From Firm-04 sp045617625 (GTDB taxonomy: Bacteria; Bacillota; Clostridia; Oscillospirales; Ruminococcaceae), in NCBI GenBank assembly GCA_045617625.1, contig JAZLJA010000059.1, positions 1-64,000 of the forward strand: a stretch of DNA of 64,000 nucleotides. The letters run 5' to 3'. A program made the translations under genes and the position numbers. The notes below the pieces were generated by a model. It was not told the DNA's origin. It ran no database searches and saw only the letters and a program-made list of their open reading frames with translations. Numbering within the stretch: the first letter of the stretch is position 1; each line of letters starts with the position of its first letter. Shown here in pieces: positions 23,596 through 35,000 of this stretch.

Positions 23596-24918
23596 ATGCC
23601 ATTTGAATTTCACGCATACAAGAGCTGCGGCGCTCTGATATACAACTTCATCACAGGCGGCGCTGTCGAGATCATGGCGTGCCTGCCCGGGTTTGCCGAG
23701 ATCGACATTCCCCCGATGATCGACAGCTGCCCTGTCACCAAAATTCACAAGCGTGCGTTTTCCGATAACACCTCGCTTGCCCGCATCTCCTTCCCCGATT
23801 GTCTTGAGGAGATCGGCGAATACGCCTTTCGCGGCTGTGAGAAATTGCAGGAGATCGTGCTGCCGGATGGTCTGAAAATCATCGAAGATTCGTGCTTTGC
23901 GCAGTGCTTCCAACTGAAATCCGTGCAGCTGCCCGCAAAACTCGAAACCATCGGCACTTGCGCGTTCAAAGACTGCGTTTCCCTCAAGGGCATCGACATT
24001 CCCGAAGCCTGCACCGAAATCGCGCCCGATGCCTTTCAGGAATGCCCGAGCTTGGCTTATTTTCACGTATCACCTGACAATCCGTTATTCGCAAGCGACG
24101 ACGGCATTCTCTATAACAAAGACAAATCACTGCTGCTTTGCTGCCCTGAATACCGCCATCAGCCCGTGTTTCTGGCGGCAGGCACAGAATTCGCCCCCGA
24201 AGCATTCGACCGCTGTATGTGGATCCCCGCTGTGGAAGCCGCTCCGGACCACGAATCCTATGCCTCCGAGGACGGTGTGCTTTACGACAAATCCATGACA
24301 ACGCTGCTGTTTTTACCGCAGGGGCGCAGAAAAGTGCTCTTTCTGCGGGCGGATACCGTGGACATCGCGGAACACGCCCTCGACCAGAGCTTTCTGCCCG
24401 TCATGCAAACCGTCGAGGGCGTTGTCGATTTCGCGTGGATCGACTGCTGCTCCCTCCCCTACTTCGATGTCGATGAGGACAACCCTGCGTTCTCTGACTT
24501 CTGCGGCGTGCTCTACGACAAGGAACAGACCGTTTTGATCGCCTGCTACGGCGGCTTTCGCGGCGAACTCGTCATCCCCGATACCGTCAGCGTCATTGAC
24601 TGCGGCGCGGTCTCGGGCTGCGGCGGCGTCACGGATATCCTGCTCCCCGATGATCTGCAGATCATCGACAACGCCGCATTTGCAAGCTGCACCGCCCTCC
24701 GATGCGCCGATATCCCCGCTTCCGTCACAAACATCGGTGAGGAGGCTTTTCTCAACTGCTTTGCACTGGAATCGGTCATCATCCGAAACCCCGCCGCCGA
24801 AATCGGCGCGGATGCGTTCACCGGCTGCCTGAGTCTCACCATCTGCGGAAAAAAAGGCAGCACCGCCGAACAATTCGCGGAAGAAGGCGCATTCGTTTTT
24901 CGTGTGCTGGAGGAATAA
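23596..24918 (+). CDS. BspA-type leucine-rich repeat protein without a signal peptide
   Basis: A 440-residue protein built of LRR_5 repeats of about 23 residues (motifs such as ISFPDCLEEIGEYAFRGCEK and LPDGLKIIEDSCFAQCFQ). Repeats fill residues about 45-155 and 330-430, with a less regular middle containing two or three GVLYDK modules. The family is usually secreted or surface-bound in gut bacteria, but this one has no signal peptide, membrane anchor or sorting signal, so it is probably cytosolic and protein-binding. Many cysteines occur in the repeat turns. It lies 30 bases upstream of addB and is probably co-transcribed. Confidence 0.8.
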   Translation: MPFEFHAYKSCGALIYNFITGGAVEIMACLPGFAEIDIPPMIDSCPVTKIHKRAFSDNTSLARISFPDCLEEIGEYAFRGCEKLQEIVLPDGLKIIEDSCFAQCFQLKSVQLPAKLETIGTCAFKDCVSLKGIDIPEACTEIAPDAFQECPSLAYFHVSPDNPLFASDDGILYNKDKSLLLCCPEYRHQPVFLAAGTEFAPEAFDRCMWIPAVEAAPDHESYASEDGVLYDKSMTTLLFLPQGRRKVLFLRADTVDIAEHALDQSFLPVMQTVEGVVDFAWIDCCSLPYFDVDEDNPAFSDFCGVLYDKEQTVLIACYGGFRGELVIPDTVSVIDCGAVSGCGGVTDILLPDDLQIIDNAAFASCTALRCADIPASVTNIGEEAFLNCFALESVIIRNPAAEIGADAFTGCLSLTICGKKGSTAEQFAEEGAFVFRVLEE

Positions 24919-24948
24919 ATCACCCGAACGGAAAGGAGCGTTTCACCC

Positions 24949-27900
24949 ATGCTGCATATTCTTTACGGCGGTGCGGGATGCGGAAAATCGCACAAGATCA
25001 CGGAGATCGTGCGCGATGCACTGGCGAATGCCCGAAATGTCCACACCCTTGTCCCCGAACAGTTCGCATTTACATACGACAAAAATCTCTACACTGCCCT
25101 TGGTGCCGCGGATTTTAACCGCGTGCGCACGGGCAGTTTTCGCAGTGTCACGGCGGAGATCCTCACCGAAATCGCAGCCGAGCCACGCGATGCCGCAAAC
25201 GATGTGGTGAAAACCGTCGTGCTGCACCGCGTGCTGCAATCACTCGCAAAAGACAATGCCCTGCGGTATTACGGCGGACAGGCTGACCAGCCTGCGTTTT
25301 TTGCCGAACTGCAAAAACAACTCTCGGAACTGATGCAGTCGGGCGAAACACCGGAAACGCTCGCGGATGCCGCAAGCCGCATGGAGGGTGCCCTGCCCGA
25401 AAAAATTCTCGATATTGCACGCATTTACGCGGATTATCTCAGAGATCTGGAACGGTTCAATATGCGCGACACCCTCTGCGACACCATCACCGCCGCTGCC
25501 GCTGCCGACGGCACCGACTTCTTCCGCGGCGTCACCCTCTGCATCGACGAGTTTGAATCGTTCACGGGCGAACAATATGCCATGCTCGAAGTCATGCTCC
25601 GCACCTGCGATGATGTGTGGTTCGCCCTGCGCACCGATGACCCCGATGCCCCCGATTTCTCGCGGTTCGATGCCGTCAACCAGACCTGCCGCCGCCTGCA
25701 CAGACTGGCAAAGGAAACAGATACCCCCTGCGAATGGATCCCGCTCACCGAGCAGCACCGTTTCGAGGAACCGTCCCTTGCCCATCTGAGCCGACATATC
25801 CTCACCGCCGAGCTCCCGCCCTTTGCCGACGCTTCCGCCGTGACTGTCTGTGAGGCGCGTGACATGACCCTCGAAGTCGAATACACCGCCGCGATGATCC
25901 GCAGACTGCTGACATCACATCAGGCAAAAGCACGCGATATCATGGTCGTCACACACGATCTGTCCGCCTACGGCGCACAACTGGAAGCCGCTTTTTCACG
26001 GTATGAGATCCCGTTTTTCATGGATCTGCACCGCAGCGTGCTGCACACCGCCGTGATGAAACTGCCGCTTTGTCTGCTGACGCTCGCAAACCGCATCACC
26101 ACCGAACAAGTCCTGCTGTATCTGAAAACACAGCTCTCGCCGCTGCATCCTGCCGTCGCGGCAGAACTTGAAAATTACGCTTTTACTTGGGATATCGAAT
26201 CCGACCGGTGGGAACGCCCCTTTGCACCCGAAACGGACCCCTCCGGACATATGGAGGAAACCAGACAAGCGATCATTGCCCCGATCCTCAAACTGCGCGA
26301 ACGCATCGGGGGCGGCAAAAAGCCCGCGGACGGCGCGAAAATCTGTGAGGCACTCTATCGCTGCATCGACGAGGAAAATATCCCCATGCGCATCGGCGGA
26401 CTTGCTGAACGAATGAAATCGGGCGGCGATGTGCCGGGCGGACGTGCCCTGCGCAGACTCTGGAATCGCTTCACGGAACTGCTCGATTCCCTGCACGATG
26501 CCCTCGCTGATACCCCCGTGACGCCCGTGCAGCTCTCGGCGCTGCTGACGACCGTGCTGCGGCAGAATCAGATCGCCCTGCCACCGCAGACACTCGATGC
26601 CGTGACCGTGCAGACCGCCGCCGCCGCTCGCTACGATGCGCCGAAAATCGTGTTTGTGCTGGGCGTCAACGAGGAGGCTTTCCCCGCAAGCATCGCAGGC
26701 GGCGGATTCTTCTCCGAGCAGGAACGCGCACTGCTTGCCGAACAGGGCGTGGAGCTTTCCCGCTCCGTGCGCGACCTTTGCGCCGATGAACGCCTGATCG
26801 TCTACAAAACCCTTTCGGCACCCTCACAGCACCTCTATCTCTGCTATCCGCTTGCCTCCGAAAGCGGCAGACACCTCAAGGAATCTTCCGTCTTACAGCA
26901 GATCTTCAAGCTTCTCCCCGCCACGCAGACCGACTACGCCGACCGCATGGGCACTGCGTTCTATGTCTCCACGAAAGCTGCGGCATATTACAGCTTTGTG
27001 CAGGATTACGCCGTCTCCAAACGCGACCGCGAAACCATCCGTGCGATGCTTTCAAAATCACCCGAGGACGCCCTGCGCCTCGAAAAACTGCGCCGCACCA
27101 CTGACCCGTCCCGTCTCAGTGTCACGAAAAAAGAGCTGATGCGTCGTTTGACAGGTGATTCCATCACCGTTTCAGCAACGCAGATCGAAAATACCATGCA
27201 GTGCCCGTTCAAGGGGTTCTGCGAAAACGGACTGAAACTTTATATCCGCCGCAAAAACAACATCAACGGGCTTTCAACAGGCAATCTCGTGCATTTCTGC
27301 ATGGAAAAACTGTTCGTCACTTATCCGACACGCGAGGCGTTTCTTGCCCTCAAACCCGATGAACTGCGGCATCACGCTCAAATCTGCGCCGACGAATTTC
27401 TCCGAGACGAACTGGGCGGCGCGAACGGCAGACCAAAACGATTCCTGCAAAGCTATCAGCGGCTGACCAACCGCATGACCATGCTCCTGCGCCACACGCA
27501 AGCCGAAATGGCACAATCGAAATTCACCCCCGATGCCTGCGAAGCGGTCATCGGCAGACTGGGCGAAAATGTCGGAACTGCGCCCTTTCAGATGACGCTT
27601 GCAAACGGCATGAAACTGATCCTCAACGGCAAGATCGACCGCGTGGACCTCTGCGACATCGACGGCAAAACGTATCTGCGCATCGTCGATTATAAAACGC
27701 GTGCCAAGCAGTTCAGTCTCGCAGATATCTTCTACGGGCTGAATTTGCAGATGCTCCTCTATCTGTTTGCTCTGCTCGACGGCGCAGAACAATATCAAAA
27801 TGCTGAACCTGCGGGCGTTTTGTATATGCCTGCTGCCGCCCCTGACAGCAAGCGTTCCCGCGGCGACGCACTTTCTGCCGCCGAATATCTCAATCAATAT

Positions 27901-28329
27901 TTTCGCATGAGCGGCACCGTGCTTTGCGACAGAGGCATTCTCTCCGCAATGGAGGAAAACATCGCAGGTGTGTATATTCCGGCACAGCTTTCCCCCGAGG
28001 ATACAGGCGTGGGCGAGCCCGTTTTGACCGAGGATTCACAGGTGTTTGGTGCGCACCAGATGCAAAAACTTCGGAAATACGTGGAGAAAGTGGTGGCTGA
28101 CTGCATCACCGCCTACGCCGAGGGCAATGTCGCGCCCAACCCGATGAAAAAACGGCAGAACGGCGATAAATTCTACGCAGATGCGTGTGAATACTGCAAT
28201 TATCGCGGAATCTGCGGCGTGGACATCAGCAATGCCGCCTATGCACCGCTTTGCCGTGTGTCCGATGACGAAAAAAATACCATCGCAAAAATGCGTGCGA
28301 TCATGGACGGAGAGGAGGTCATGCAATGA
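24949..28329 (+). CDS. addB: ATP-dependent helicase/nuclease subunit B (AddB)
   Basis: A 1126-residue subunit of the AddAB complex that resects double-strand breaks and loads RecA. The N-terminal P-loop GGAGCGKS (about residues 7-14) and helicase-like core are followed by a RecB-type nuclease domain with KIDRVDLCDIDGK and IVDYKTR. The iron-sulfur cysteines are visible: one in MQCPFKGFC and the set CEYCNYRGIC near the C-terminus. Length is typical. GGAG precedes the ATG. The stop overlaps the addA start (ATGA), giving translational coupling. Confidence 0.95.
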   Translation: MLHILYGGAGCGKSHKITEIVRDALANARNVHTLVPEQFAFTYDKNLYTALGAADFNRVRTGSFRSVTAEILTEIAAEPRDAANDVVKTVVLHRVLQSLAKDNALRYYGGQADQPAFFAELQKQLSELMQSGETPETLADAASRMEGALPEKILDIARIYADYLRDLERFNMRDTLCDTITAAAAADGTDFFRGVTLCIDEFESFTGEQYAMLEVMLRTCDDVWFALRTDDPDAPDFSRFDAVNQTCRRLHRLAKETDTPCEWIPLTEQHRFEEPSLAHLSRHILTAELPPFADASAVTVCEARDMTLEVEYTAAMIRRLLTSHQAKARDIMVVTHDLSAYGAQLEAAFSRYEIPFFMDLHRSVLHTAVMKLPLCLLTLANRITTEQVLLYLKTQLSPLHPAVAAELENYAFTWDIESDRWERPFAPETDPSGHMEETRQAIIAPILKLRERIGGGKKPADGAKICEALYRCIDEENIPMRIGGLAERMKSGGDVPGGRALRRLWNRFTELLDSLHDALADTPVTPVQLSALLTTVLRQNQIALPPQTLDAVTVQTAAAARYDAPKIVFVLGVNEEAFPASIAGGGFFSEQERALLAEQGVELSRSVRDLCADERLIVYKTLSAPSQHLYLCYPLASESGRHLKESSVLQQIFKLLPATQTDYADRMGTAFYVSTKAAAYYSFVQDYAVSKRDRETIRAMLSKSPEDALRLEKLRRTTDPSRLSVTKKELMRRLTGDSITVSATQIENTMQCPFKGFCENGLKLYIRRKNNINGLSTGNLVHFCMEKLFVTYPTREAFLALKPDELRHHAQICADEFLRDELGGANGRPKRFLQSYQRLTNRMTMLLRHTQAEMAQSKFTPDACEAVIGRLGENVGTAPFQMTLANGMKLILNGKIDRVDLCDIDGKTYLRIVDYKTRAKQFSLADIFYGLNLQMLLYLFALLDGAEQYQNAEPAGVLYMPAAAPDSKRSRGDALSAAEYLNQYFRMSGTVLCDRGILSAMEENIAGVYIPAQLSPEDTGVGEPVLTEDSQVFGAHQMQKLRKYVEKVVADCITAYAEGNVAPNPMKKRQNGDKFYADACEYCNYRGICGVDISNAAYAPLCRVSDDEKNTIAKMRAIMDGEEVMQ

Positions 28330-31300
28330 GAAACTGGACGCCCGAACAATCTGCGGCAATTCACGCCGACGGCGCATCGCTTGTGCTCAGTGCGGCGGCA
28401 GGCAGCGGCAAAACCGCTGTGCTGGTCGAACGGCTGATCCGCCTGCTCTCGGACACCGAACACACCACCCCCGCCGAGCATCTCGTGGTCGTCACCTTCA
28501 CCAACGATGCCGCCGCAGAAGTGCGAAACCGCCTCAACCTCGCTCTCACCGCCAAAATGGAACAATCCCCCGAAAACGACTGGCTGCGGCGTCAGCAAAC
28601 CATGCTGCAAAGTGCCCACATCTCGACCATCCACAGCTTTTGCTTTGACCTGCTCCGCGAACAATTCGCCGATGCAGGACTTTCCGCAGGCTTTCGTATC
28701 ATCGACGAGAACGAGGAAAAACTGTTCCGTGCCGATGCGCTTTCGGTGGTCATGGAGGATTTCAGCCGCCGTGCAGAGGAAGATGAAAACGTCGCAGATG
28801 CAAAGAAAATGCTGCTTGATGCATTTTGCACCAAAGATGACACGCCCCTCGAAGAACTGCTGCTCGCACTCTATGGCTGCGTGGAATCTGCACCGTTTGG
28901 CGATACGCTGCTCCTCGAAGCGGCTGATGCCTGCCAGGGCGAAAAAATGCGCGACTGCGCACTTTCATTCATTTCCGCTCAGCTCGACGACATCTCCATG
29001 CTGCAATCCCGCGCAATGGAACTGATGCTGCCCATCTGCACGGAAAAGCAAATCGCCGTGCTTGCCGATGACATCGCCGTCACCGACCGTCTGCGCGGTG
29101 CAGTCGATGCCAAAGATACCGCACAGATCGGCAAAATTCTCGAATCTATGGAGTTTTCCAGATTTTCGCTGCCCCGTGCCGCCGCCGTCAAGGAAACCGC
29201 CGACATGGTCGGCGCACTGCGCAGCCACGCAAAAGAACTGCTCTGCAAATTACAGTCGCTTGCGCTGCCGTTTCGGTTTGCGTCGGCTGATTTGCCGCGC
29301 CTTGCCGCTTTGCTCCGCGCCCTCTATGGTCTTGTGAAAAACTTTGATGATACGCTGTTTCTCATCAAGCAAGAGCGCGGTGCAATCGGATTCGGTGATG
29401 CCATGCGTCTTGCGCTCAAGCTGCTTGCCACACGCTCACCTGACGGCGAAATCTGCAAAACACCCCTCGCCGAACGACTCTCACAGCAGTATGCCTGCAT
29501 CATGATCGACGAGTTTCAGGACGCCGACAACCAGCAAGACCTGATTTTCCGTATGCTTTCCCGCGGCGGCGATGCCTCGCATTACGGCGACAATCTGTTC
29601 GTCGTCGGCGACAGCAAACAGTGCATTTACCGCTTCCGCAATGCAAACCCCAACAATTTTTACCGCGCCATGCGTGAGGGCAAACCCTATGTGTCGCCCA
29701 TTCTCACCGAAAACACCTGCATCCATTTGAACCGCAATTTCCGCAGCGCAAAAGAGGTCGTGGAACTGGTCAACGCGGTGTTCACGCCCCTGATGACCGA
29801 ACAGGTCGGCGAGATTTGCTACGACGAAACACAGAAGCTCGTGCAGGGTGCTGAATATCCTGCGGACAGCCGACCGATCGAAATTTTGCTGCTGCCCAAA
29901 TCCGTGAAAGGCATTGCCGACGAACCATATGCCGTCGCGGCGCGGATCGCTTGGCACCTCGCGCAGAAAACACCCGTACTCGGTGCCGATGGCAGTTATC
30001 GCCCATGCCGTCCGCGCGATTTTCTCATTCTGCTGCGCACCTCCACGAGTATGGCGCATTTTGCACAGGCACTTTCCGATGCGGGAATCCCAGTTTGTCC
30101 CACCGAACAGGCAAGCTATCTCGGCTCGCAGGAAATCACGCTGCTGCTGGATATTCTTCGCGCCGTTGACAATCCGCTGCTCGATATTTCGGTGACGGCG
30201 GCAATGCTCTCCCCGATGTTCGGTTTCACCGTCGATGACCTCATCGCGGTGCGCCTTGCAGAACGAAAAAAAAGTCTGTTTCAAGGAATGCAGACACTCG
30301 CTGCGGCAGAGGATACGGAAGCCGCGCTGCGGCAAAAATGTACGGATTTCCTCGATTTTCTGGAATCCATGCGACTGTTCTCGGCAATGGAGACACCCGA
30401 ACAACTCATCCGCCGCATTTATCAGCAAACGGATTTTCTCGGGCTGATGCAGATGACCGCAAACGGCGAACAGAAAAAGGCAAATCTGCGCACGCTCACC
30501 ACCTACGCACGGCAGTTTGAGGAAAACCGCGGCGGCGGACTCTCTGCGTTCCTGCGCTATCTCGATGCGATTTTATCACGCAAAAACGACCTTTCCGCAG
30601 GCTCTGCCCCCGCCGTCTCCGAGGACGTTGTCAGCATCAAGACCATTCATAAATCGAAAGGTCTGGAGGCACCGTTTGTCATTCTTGCCGAATCGGACAC
30701 GGCGTTTTCCAACAAGGACAGCCAGAAGCCCTATCAGTTTCACGCTTCGCTCGGATTCGGATTCAAACTCTACGACCCCGACGAATACACACGCGGCGTG
30801 ACACTGCCCTACGAACTCATCGCGGCGCAAAACCGCAAAGAAGCCCTCAGCGAGGAACTGCGCCTGCTTTATGTTGCGCTCACCCGCGCCCGCGAACATC
30901 TGATTTTGCCCATCGTTTTTTCAAACAGCTACGTCAAAAACGCAGACAGTTTCATGCTGGAGCAAATGGCATTCGGGGGACAGACCGATGTCCTGACACG
31001 GTCTGCGGGCTCCATGCGCGATTGGCTGCTCATGGCTCTGCTCCGCAATCCCGAATGTGAGGCTCTGCGCCGCGGCATGGGACTGGAAAAGCGTCCTGAC
31101 AACGACAAACTGCCGAAAATCTCGGCGGTCACGGATGTCATTGAGACGGAAGAAATCAACGCTTTTTCTGAAGAATCGACGGTGCCTGATGCCGAGACCT
31201 CCATCGACCCTGCACTGCTCGAAACGCTTCAGGCGCAATGTCAGCAGCAATATGAAAGCCCGCTTGCCGAACTGCCCGCAAAATACGGCGTTTCAGAGCT

Positions 31301-31898
31301 TTCACACGGCGAGGAATTTTCGGCACCGCTGCGGCGTCCGCTGTTCATGCGCGAACGGCACGGGCTTTCGGGCGCGGAACGCGGTACGGCACTGCACACG
31401 TTCATGCAGTTCGTCGATTTCCAAGCTGCTGCGAACAATTTGAATGCCGAAATTGACCGTCTGGAAGCACAGGGCAGATTGACCTCGCGGCAAGCACAGG
31501 CGGTGCGCACCTCCACAATCTCGACGTTTTTTGAAAGCACGCTGTATCAGCAGATCTGCCGCGCAGACCGCGTGCGCAGAGAGGAAAAATTCACGGTGCG
31601 GCTCTCGGATCTGGAACTGGACGGCGATTTGTCACAGCTTGGCGAAAAGTACGCAGATACAGAAGGAATGCTCATCGGCATCATGGACATGGTGCTGGAA
31701 ACTGACGGGAAAATCGTGCTGGTGGATTATAAAACCGACCGCAACGTGACGCCTGCCGATCTGCTTTCACGATACACGGAGCAAATTCGGCTTTATGCGC
31801 AGGCGATTCGGCTGCTTTGGGGCAAGCCCGCCGATGAATGCTGGCTCTATTCGTTTTCGCTGCAGCAGGCAATCGAGGTATCTGCGATGCATTTGTAA
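28326..31898 (+). CDS. addA: ATP-dependent helicase/nuclease subunit A (AddA)
   Basis: A 1190-residue UvrD-type 3'-5' helicase with a C-terminal nuclease. Walker A AAAGSGKTAVL is at residues about 24-34, motif II IDEFQDADNQQ and motif III GDSKQCIYRFR are centred near residues 400-440, motif VI is LYVALTRAREHL, and the nuclease motif GIMDMVLETDGKIVLVDYK is near residue 1120. It pairs with AddB. The last codons (VSAMHL-stop) come from a host palindromic repeat that spans the stop, so the native C-terminus seems to have been replaced by repeat sequence. Confidence 0.96.
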   Translation: MRNWTPEQSAAIHADGASLVLSAAAGSGKTAVLVERLIRLLSDTEHTTPAEHLVVVTFTNDAAAEVRNRLNLALTAKMEQSPENDWLRRQQTMLQSAHISTIHSFCFDLLREQFADAGLSAGFRIIDENEEKLFRADALSVVMEDFSRRAEEDENVADAKKMLLDAFCTKDDTPLEELLLALYGCVESAPFGDTLLLEAADACQGEKMRDCALSFISAQLDDISMLQSRAMELMLPICTEKQIAVLADDIAVTDRLRGAVDAKDTAQIGKILESMEFSRFSLPRAAAVKETADMVGALRSHAKELLCKLQSLALPFRFASADLPRLAALLRALYGLVKNFDDTLFLIKQERGAIGFGDAMRLALKLLATRSPDGEICKTPLAERLSQQYACIMIDEFQDADNQQDLIFRMLSRGGDASHYGDNLFVVGDSKQCIYRFRNANPNNFYRAMREGKPYVSPILTENTCIHLNRNFRSAKEVVELVNAVFTPLMTEQVGEICYDETQKLVQGAEYPADSRPIEILLLPKSVKGIADEPYAVAARIAWHLAQKTPVLGADGSYRPCRPRDFLILLRTSTSMAHFAQALSDAGIPVCPTEQASYLGSQEITLLLDILRAVDNPLLDISVTAAMLSPMFGFTVDDLIAVRLAERKKSLFQGMQTLAAAEDTEAALRQKCTDFLDFLESMRLFSAMETPEQLIRRIYQQTDFLGLMQMTANGEQKKANLRTLTTYARQFEENRGGGLSAFLRYLDAILSRKNDLSAGSAPAVSEDVVSIKTIHKSKGLEAPFVILAESDTAFSNKDSQKPYQFHASLGFGFKLYDPDEYTRGVTLPYELIAAQNRKEALSEELRLLYVALTRAREHLILPIVFSNSYVKNADSFMLEQMAFGGQTDVLTRSAGSMRDWLLMALLRNPECEALRRGMGLEKRPDNDKLPKISAVTDVIETEEINAFSEESTVPDAETSIDPALLETLQAQCQQQYESPLAELPAKYGVSELSHGEEFSAPLRRPLFMRERHGLSGAERGTALHTFMQFVDFQAAANNLNAEIDRLEAQGRLTSRQAQAVRTSTISTFFESTLYQQICRADRVRREEKFTVRLSDLELDGDLSQLGEKYADTEGMLIGIMDMVLETDGKIVLVDYKTDRNVTPADLLSRYTEQIRLYAQAIRLLWGKPADECWLYSFSLQQAIEVSAMHL

Positions 31899-31931
31899 TG
31901 AGACTCCCATTCTCAATGCATAGCAGATTCA
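31879..31931 (+). repeat. Copy 6 of the palindromic repeat, short form across the addA stop
   Basis: TATCTGCGATGCATT at the left and AATGCATAGCAGAT at the right form terminal inverted repeats (13 of 14 match), with only TGTAATGAGACTCCCATTCTC between. It is the smallest full copy. The addA TAA lies inside it. Confidence 0.75.
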
Positions 31932-31950
31932 ACTATCTTGACAGACAAAA

Positions 31951-31986
31951 ACGGACGACCTGCATAAAGGTCGTCCGCTTTTTTTA
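31951..31986 (+). terminator. Terminator of addBA
   Basis: Stem CGGACGACC / GGTCGTCCG with the loop TGCATAAA, followed by T8. Confidence 0.9.
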
Positions 31987-32062
31987 CTATACGATTGTGC
32001 TATGAAGTGTGCGTGCGTTCAAAAGAGAATCTCACGCTTCACGGATGCTCGGTTTCACGCAG

Positions 32063-35000
32063 TCAGTCTGCAAAATAACGTACACCGTTTTCAAAAATCT
32101 TCTGGTCTTTTGCACCGGGCACATTCTTGCAAACCTCATTGCCGATACGCTCGCTGTGTCCCATCTTGCCCAGCACTCTGCCGTCAGGCGATGTGATGCC
32201 CTCGATCGCGTCAATCGAACTGTTCGGGTTGAAACGAATATCCATCGTCGGACGTCCGGACAAATCAACATACTGCGTTGCAATCTGCCCGTTGTTCGCC
32301 ATTCTGCGAATCAGGCTTGCCGACGCGATGAATCTGCCCTCGCCGTGCGAGATTGGCACGGTATGCAGATCTCCGACCTCACAGCCTGCCAGCCACGGCG
32401 ACTTGTTCGACGCAATGCGTGTCGTGACCATCATGCTCTGGTGGCGTGCGATCGTGTTGAACGTCAGCGTCGGGGAGTTGTCGCTCATTTCGGTGATCTC
32501 GCCGTAAGGCACAAGACCAAGCTTGATCAATGCCTGGAAGCCGTTGCAGATACCGAGCATCAGACCGTCACGCTTTTGCAGCAGCGTGTGAACCGCCTCA
32601 GCAACCTGCGGATTACGGAAGAATGCGGTGATGAATTTGCCCGAACCATCGGGTTCGTCGCCGCCCGAGAAACCGCCCGGCAGCATGATCATCTGAGAAT
32701 TGTTGATCAGCTTGACCGCCGCCTGCACCGAATCCTCAATCGCCTGCGCCGAAAGGTTGCGGATGACAAGGATCTCAGGCACTGCGCCTGCGCGTTCAAA
32801 TGCGCGTGCGGTGTCGTATTCGCAGTTGGTGCCGGGGAATACGGGAATCAGCACACGAGGCTTTGCTGCCTTCACAGCAGGTACTGCACGGCGTTCTGCC
32901 TTGAATGCATAGGATTCGATCGTGGCAAATTCGGTTTTGATGCGGCACGGGAACACCGATTCCAGCTTGCCCTCCCATGTTTTCTGGAGGGTGTCAAGGC
33001 TGATGGTGTATGCGTCGCTGAAGATCTTATACTGTTCGGTCGTCTTTCCGATGACTTCCTCGCCAGCCTGTGCCTTGCCGTTCAGTTCGATGAGGAACGA
33101 GCCGACATACGGGGTGAACAGAATCTGCTCGGGCAGCTTTTTGCTGAATTCAAAGCCGATATGGTTGCCGAAGCACATCTTTGCGATACCTTCCGCAACA
33201 CCGCCCTCGGATACTGTCCAGATCGCCTTCGCTCTGCCCTCGGTGATGAGCTTTTCAACAGCATCGAAGCAGGCACGCACGCTGTCCCAATCGGGCAGAC
33301 CGTTGCTGTCATAGCTCGGTGCGATGCGGATGACCGTGTCACCTGCATTTTTGAATTCGGTGGAAAGCACACGCTTGGTATCGGCAACGGAAACCGCAAA
33401 CGAAACCAGTGTGGGCGGCACATCGACCTTTTCAAACGTGCCCGACATGGAATCCTTGCCGCCGATGGATGCACAGGAAAGCTCGAGCTGTGCCTTGAAT
33501 GCGCCAAGCAGTGCGGAGAACGGCTTGCCCCAGCGTTTCGGATTGTTCTGGGTACGCTCAAAGTATTCCTGGAACGTCAGCCAGCACTGATGCCACGAGC
33601 CGCCTGCCGCGATCACCTTCGCTACGGATTCGATGACTGCAAGCATTGCACCGTGATACGGAGAGCTTTCGGAAATGGTGGGATGGAAGCCCCAGCCCAT
33701 GATCGAGCAGGTGGAAGTCTCGCCCTTCAGCACGGGGATCTTTGCTGCCATTGCCTGCGAGGGCGAAAGCTGATAGATACCGCCGTAAGGCATCAGCACC
33801 GTGCCTGCACCGATCGTGGAGTCGAATTTCTCGACCAGACCTTTCTGCGAGCAGATGTTGAGGCTGCCCATGAGTTCTTTCCAGCCGTCGGGGGTATCTT
33901 CATACATCTTGGGATTGGACTGCATGGGTGCCGCTGCCACGACATCGGTGTGCTTTTCGGCACCGTTGGAATTGAGGAATTCTCTGGAAAGGTCAACGAT
34001 GGTCTTGCCGTTCCAGTTCATGCGCAGACGATTGGTATCGGTTGCCTTTGCCACAACCGTCGCAAGCAGATTTTCTCTGTCAGCCGCCGCCATGAATGCA
34101 TCCACATCCTCAGCCGCAACCACAACTGCCATACGCTCCTGCGATTCGGAGATGGCAAGCTCCGTGCCGTCCAGACCGTCATATTTACGAGGGACTGCGT
34201 TCAGATCAATGTCAAGGCCGTCGGTCAGCTCACCGATGGCGACCGAAACACCGCCTGCACCGAAATCGTTGCAGCGCTTGATGAGCTTGGTCACTTCGGG
34301 ATCACGGAACAGTCTCTGAAGTTTACGCTCCTCGGGAGCGTTGCCCTTTTGCACCTCTGCACCGCAGTTCGTGAGGGATTCGAGCGTGTGAGACTTGGAA
34401 GAACCGGTTGCACCGCCGCAGCCGTCACGGCCGGTCTTGCCGCCCAGCAGAATGATGATGTCGCCGGGAACAGGTGCTTCCCGACGGATGTTTTCAGCAG
34501 GTGCCGCACCAACGACTGCACCGATCTCCATGCGCTTTGCGACATAGCCGGGGTGATAGACCTCAGCCACATGACCTGTCGCAAGGCCGATCTGGTTGCC
34601 GTAGGAGCTGTAACCGTTTGCCGCACCCACGGTGATCTTGCGCTGCGGCAGCTTGCCTGCCATGGTGTCGGCAACAGGCACCAGCGGATTCGCCGCACCT
34701 GTCACACGCATTGCCTGATACACATAGCTTCTGCCGGACAGCGGGTCACGGATCGCGCCGCCAAGACAGGTTGCCGCACCGCCGAACGGTTCGATCTCGG
34801 TGGGATGGTTGTGTGTCTCATTCTTGAACATGAGGATCCAGTCTTCCTGCCCATTGTCGGTATCGACCTTGATCTTGACGGAGCAGGCATTGATCTCCTC
34901 GCTCTCATCGAGTGCAGGGATCTTGCCGTCGGCTTTGAGCTTGCGCATTGCCGCAAGTGCCATATCCATCAGCGTGACAGGCTTTGCATCTCTGCCCAGT

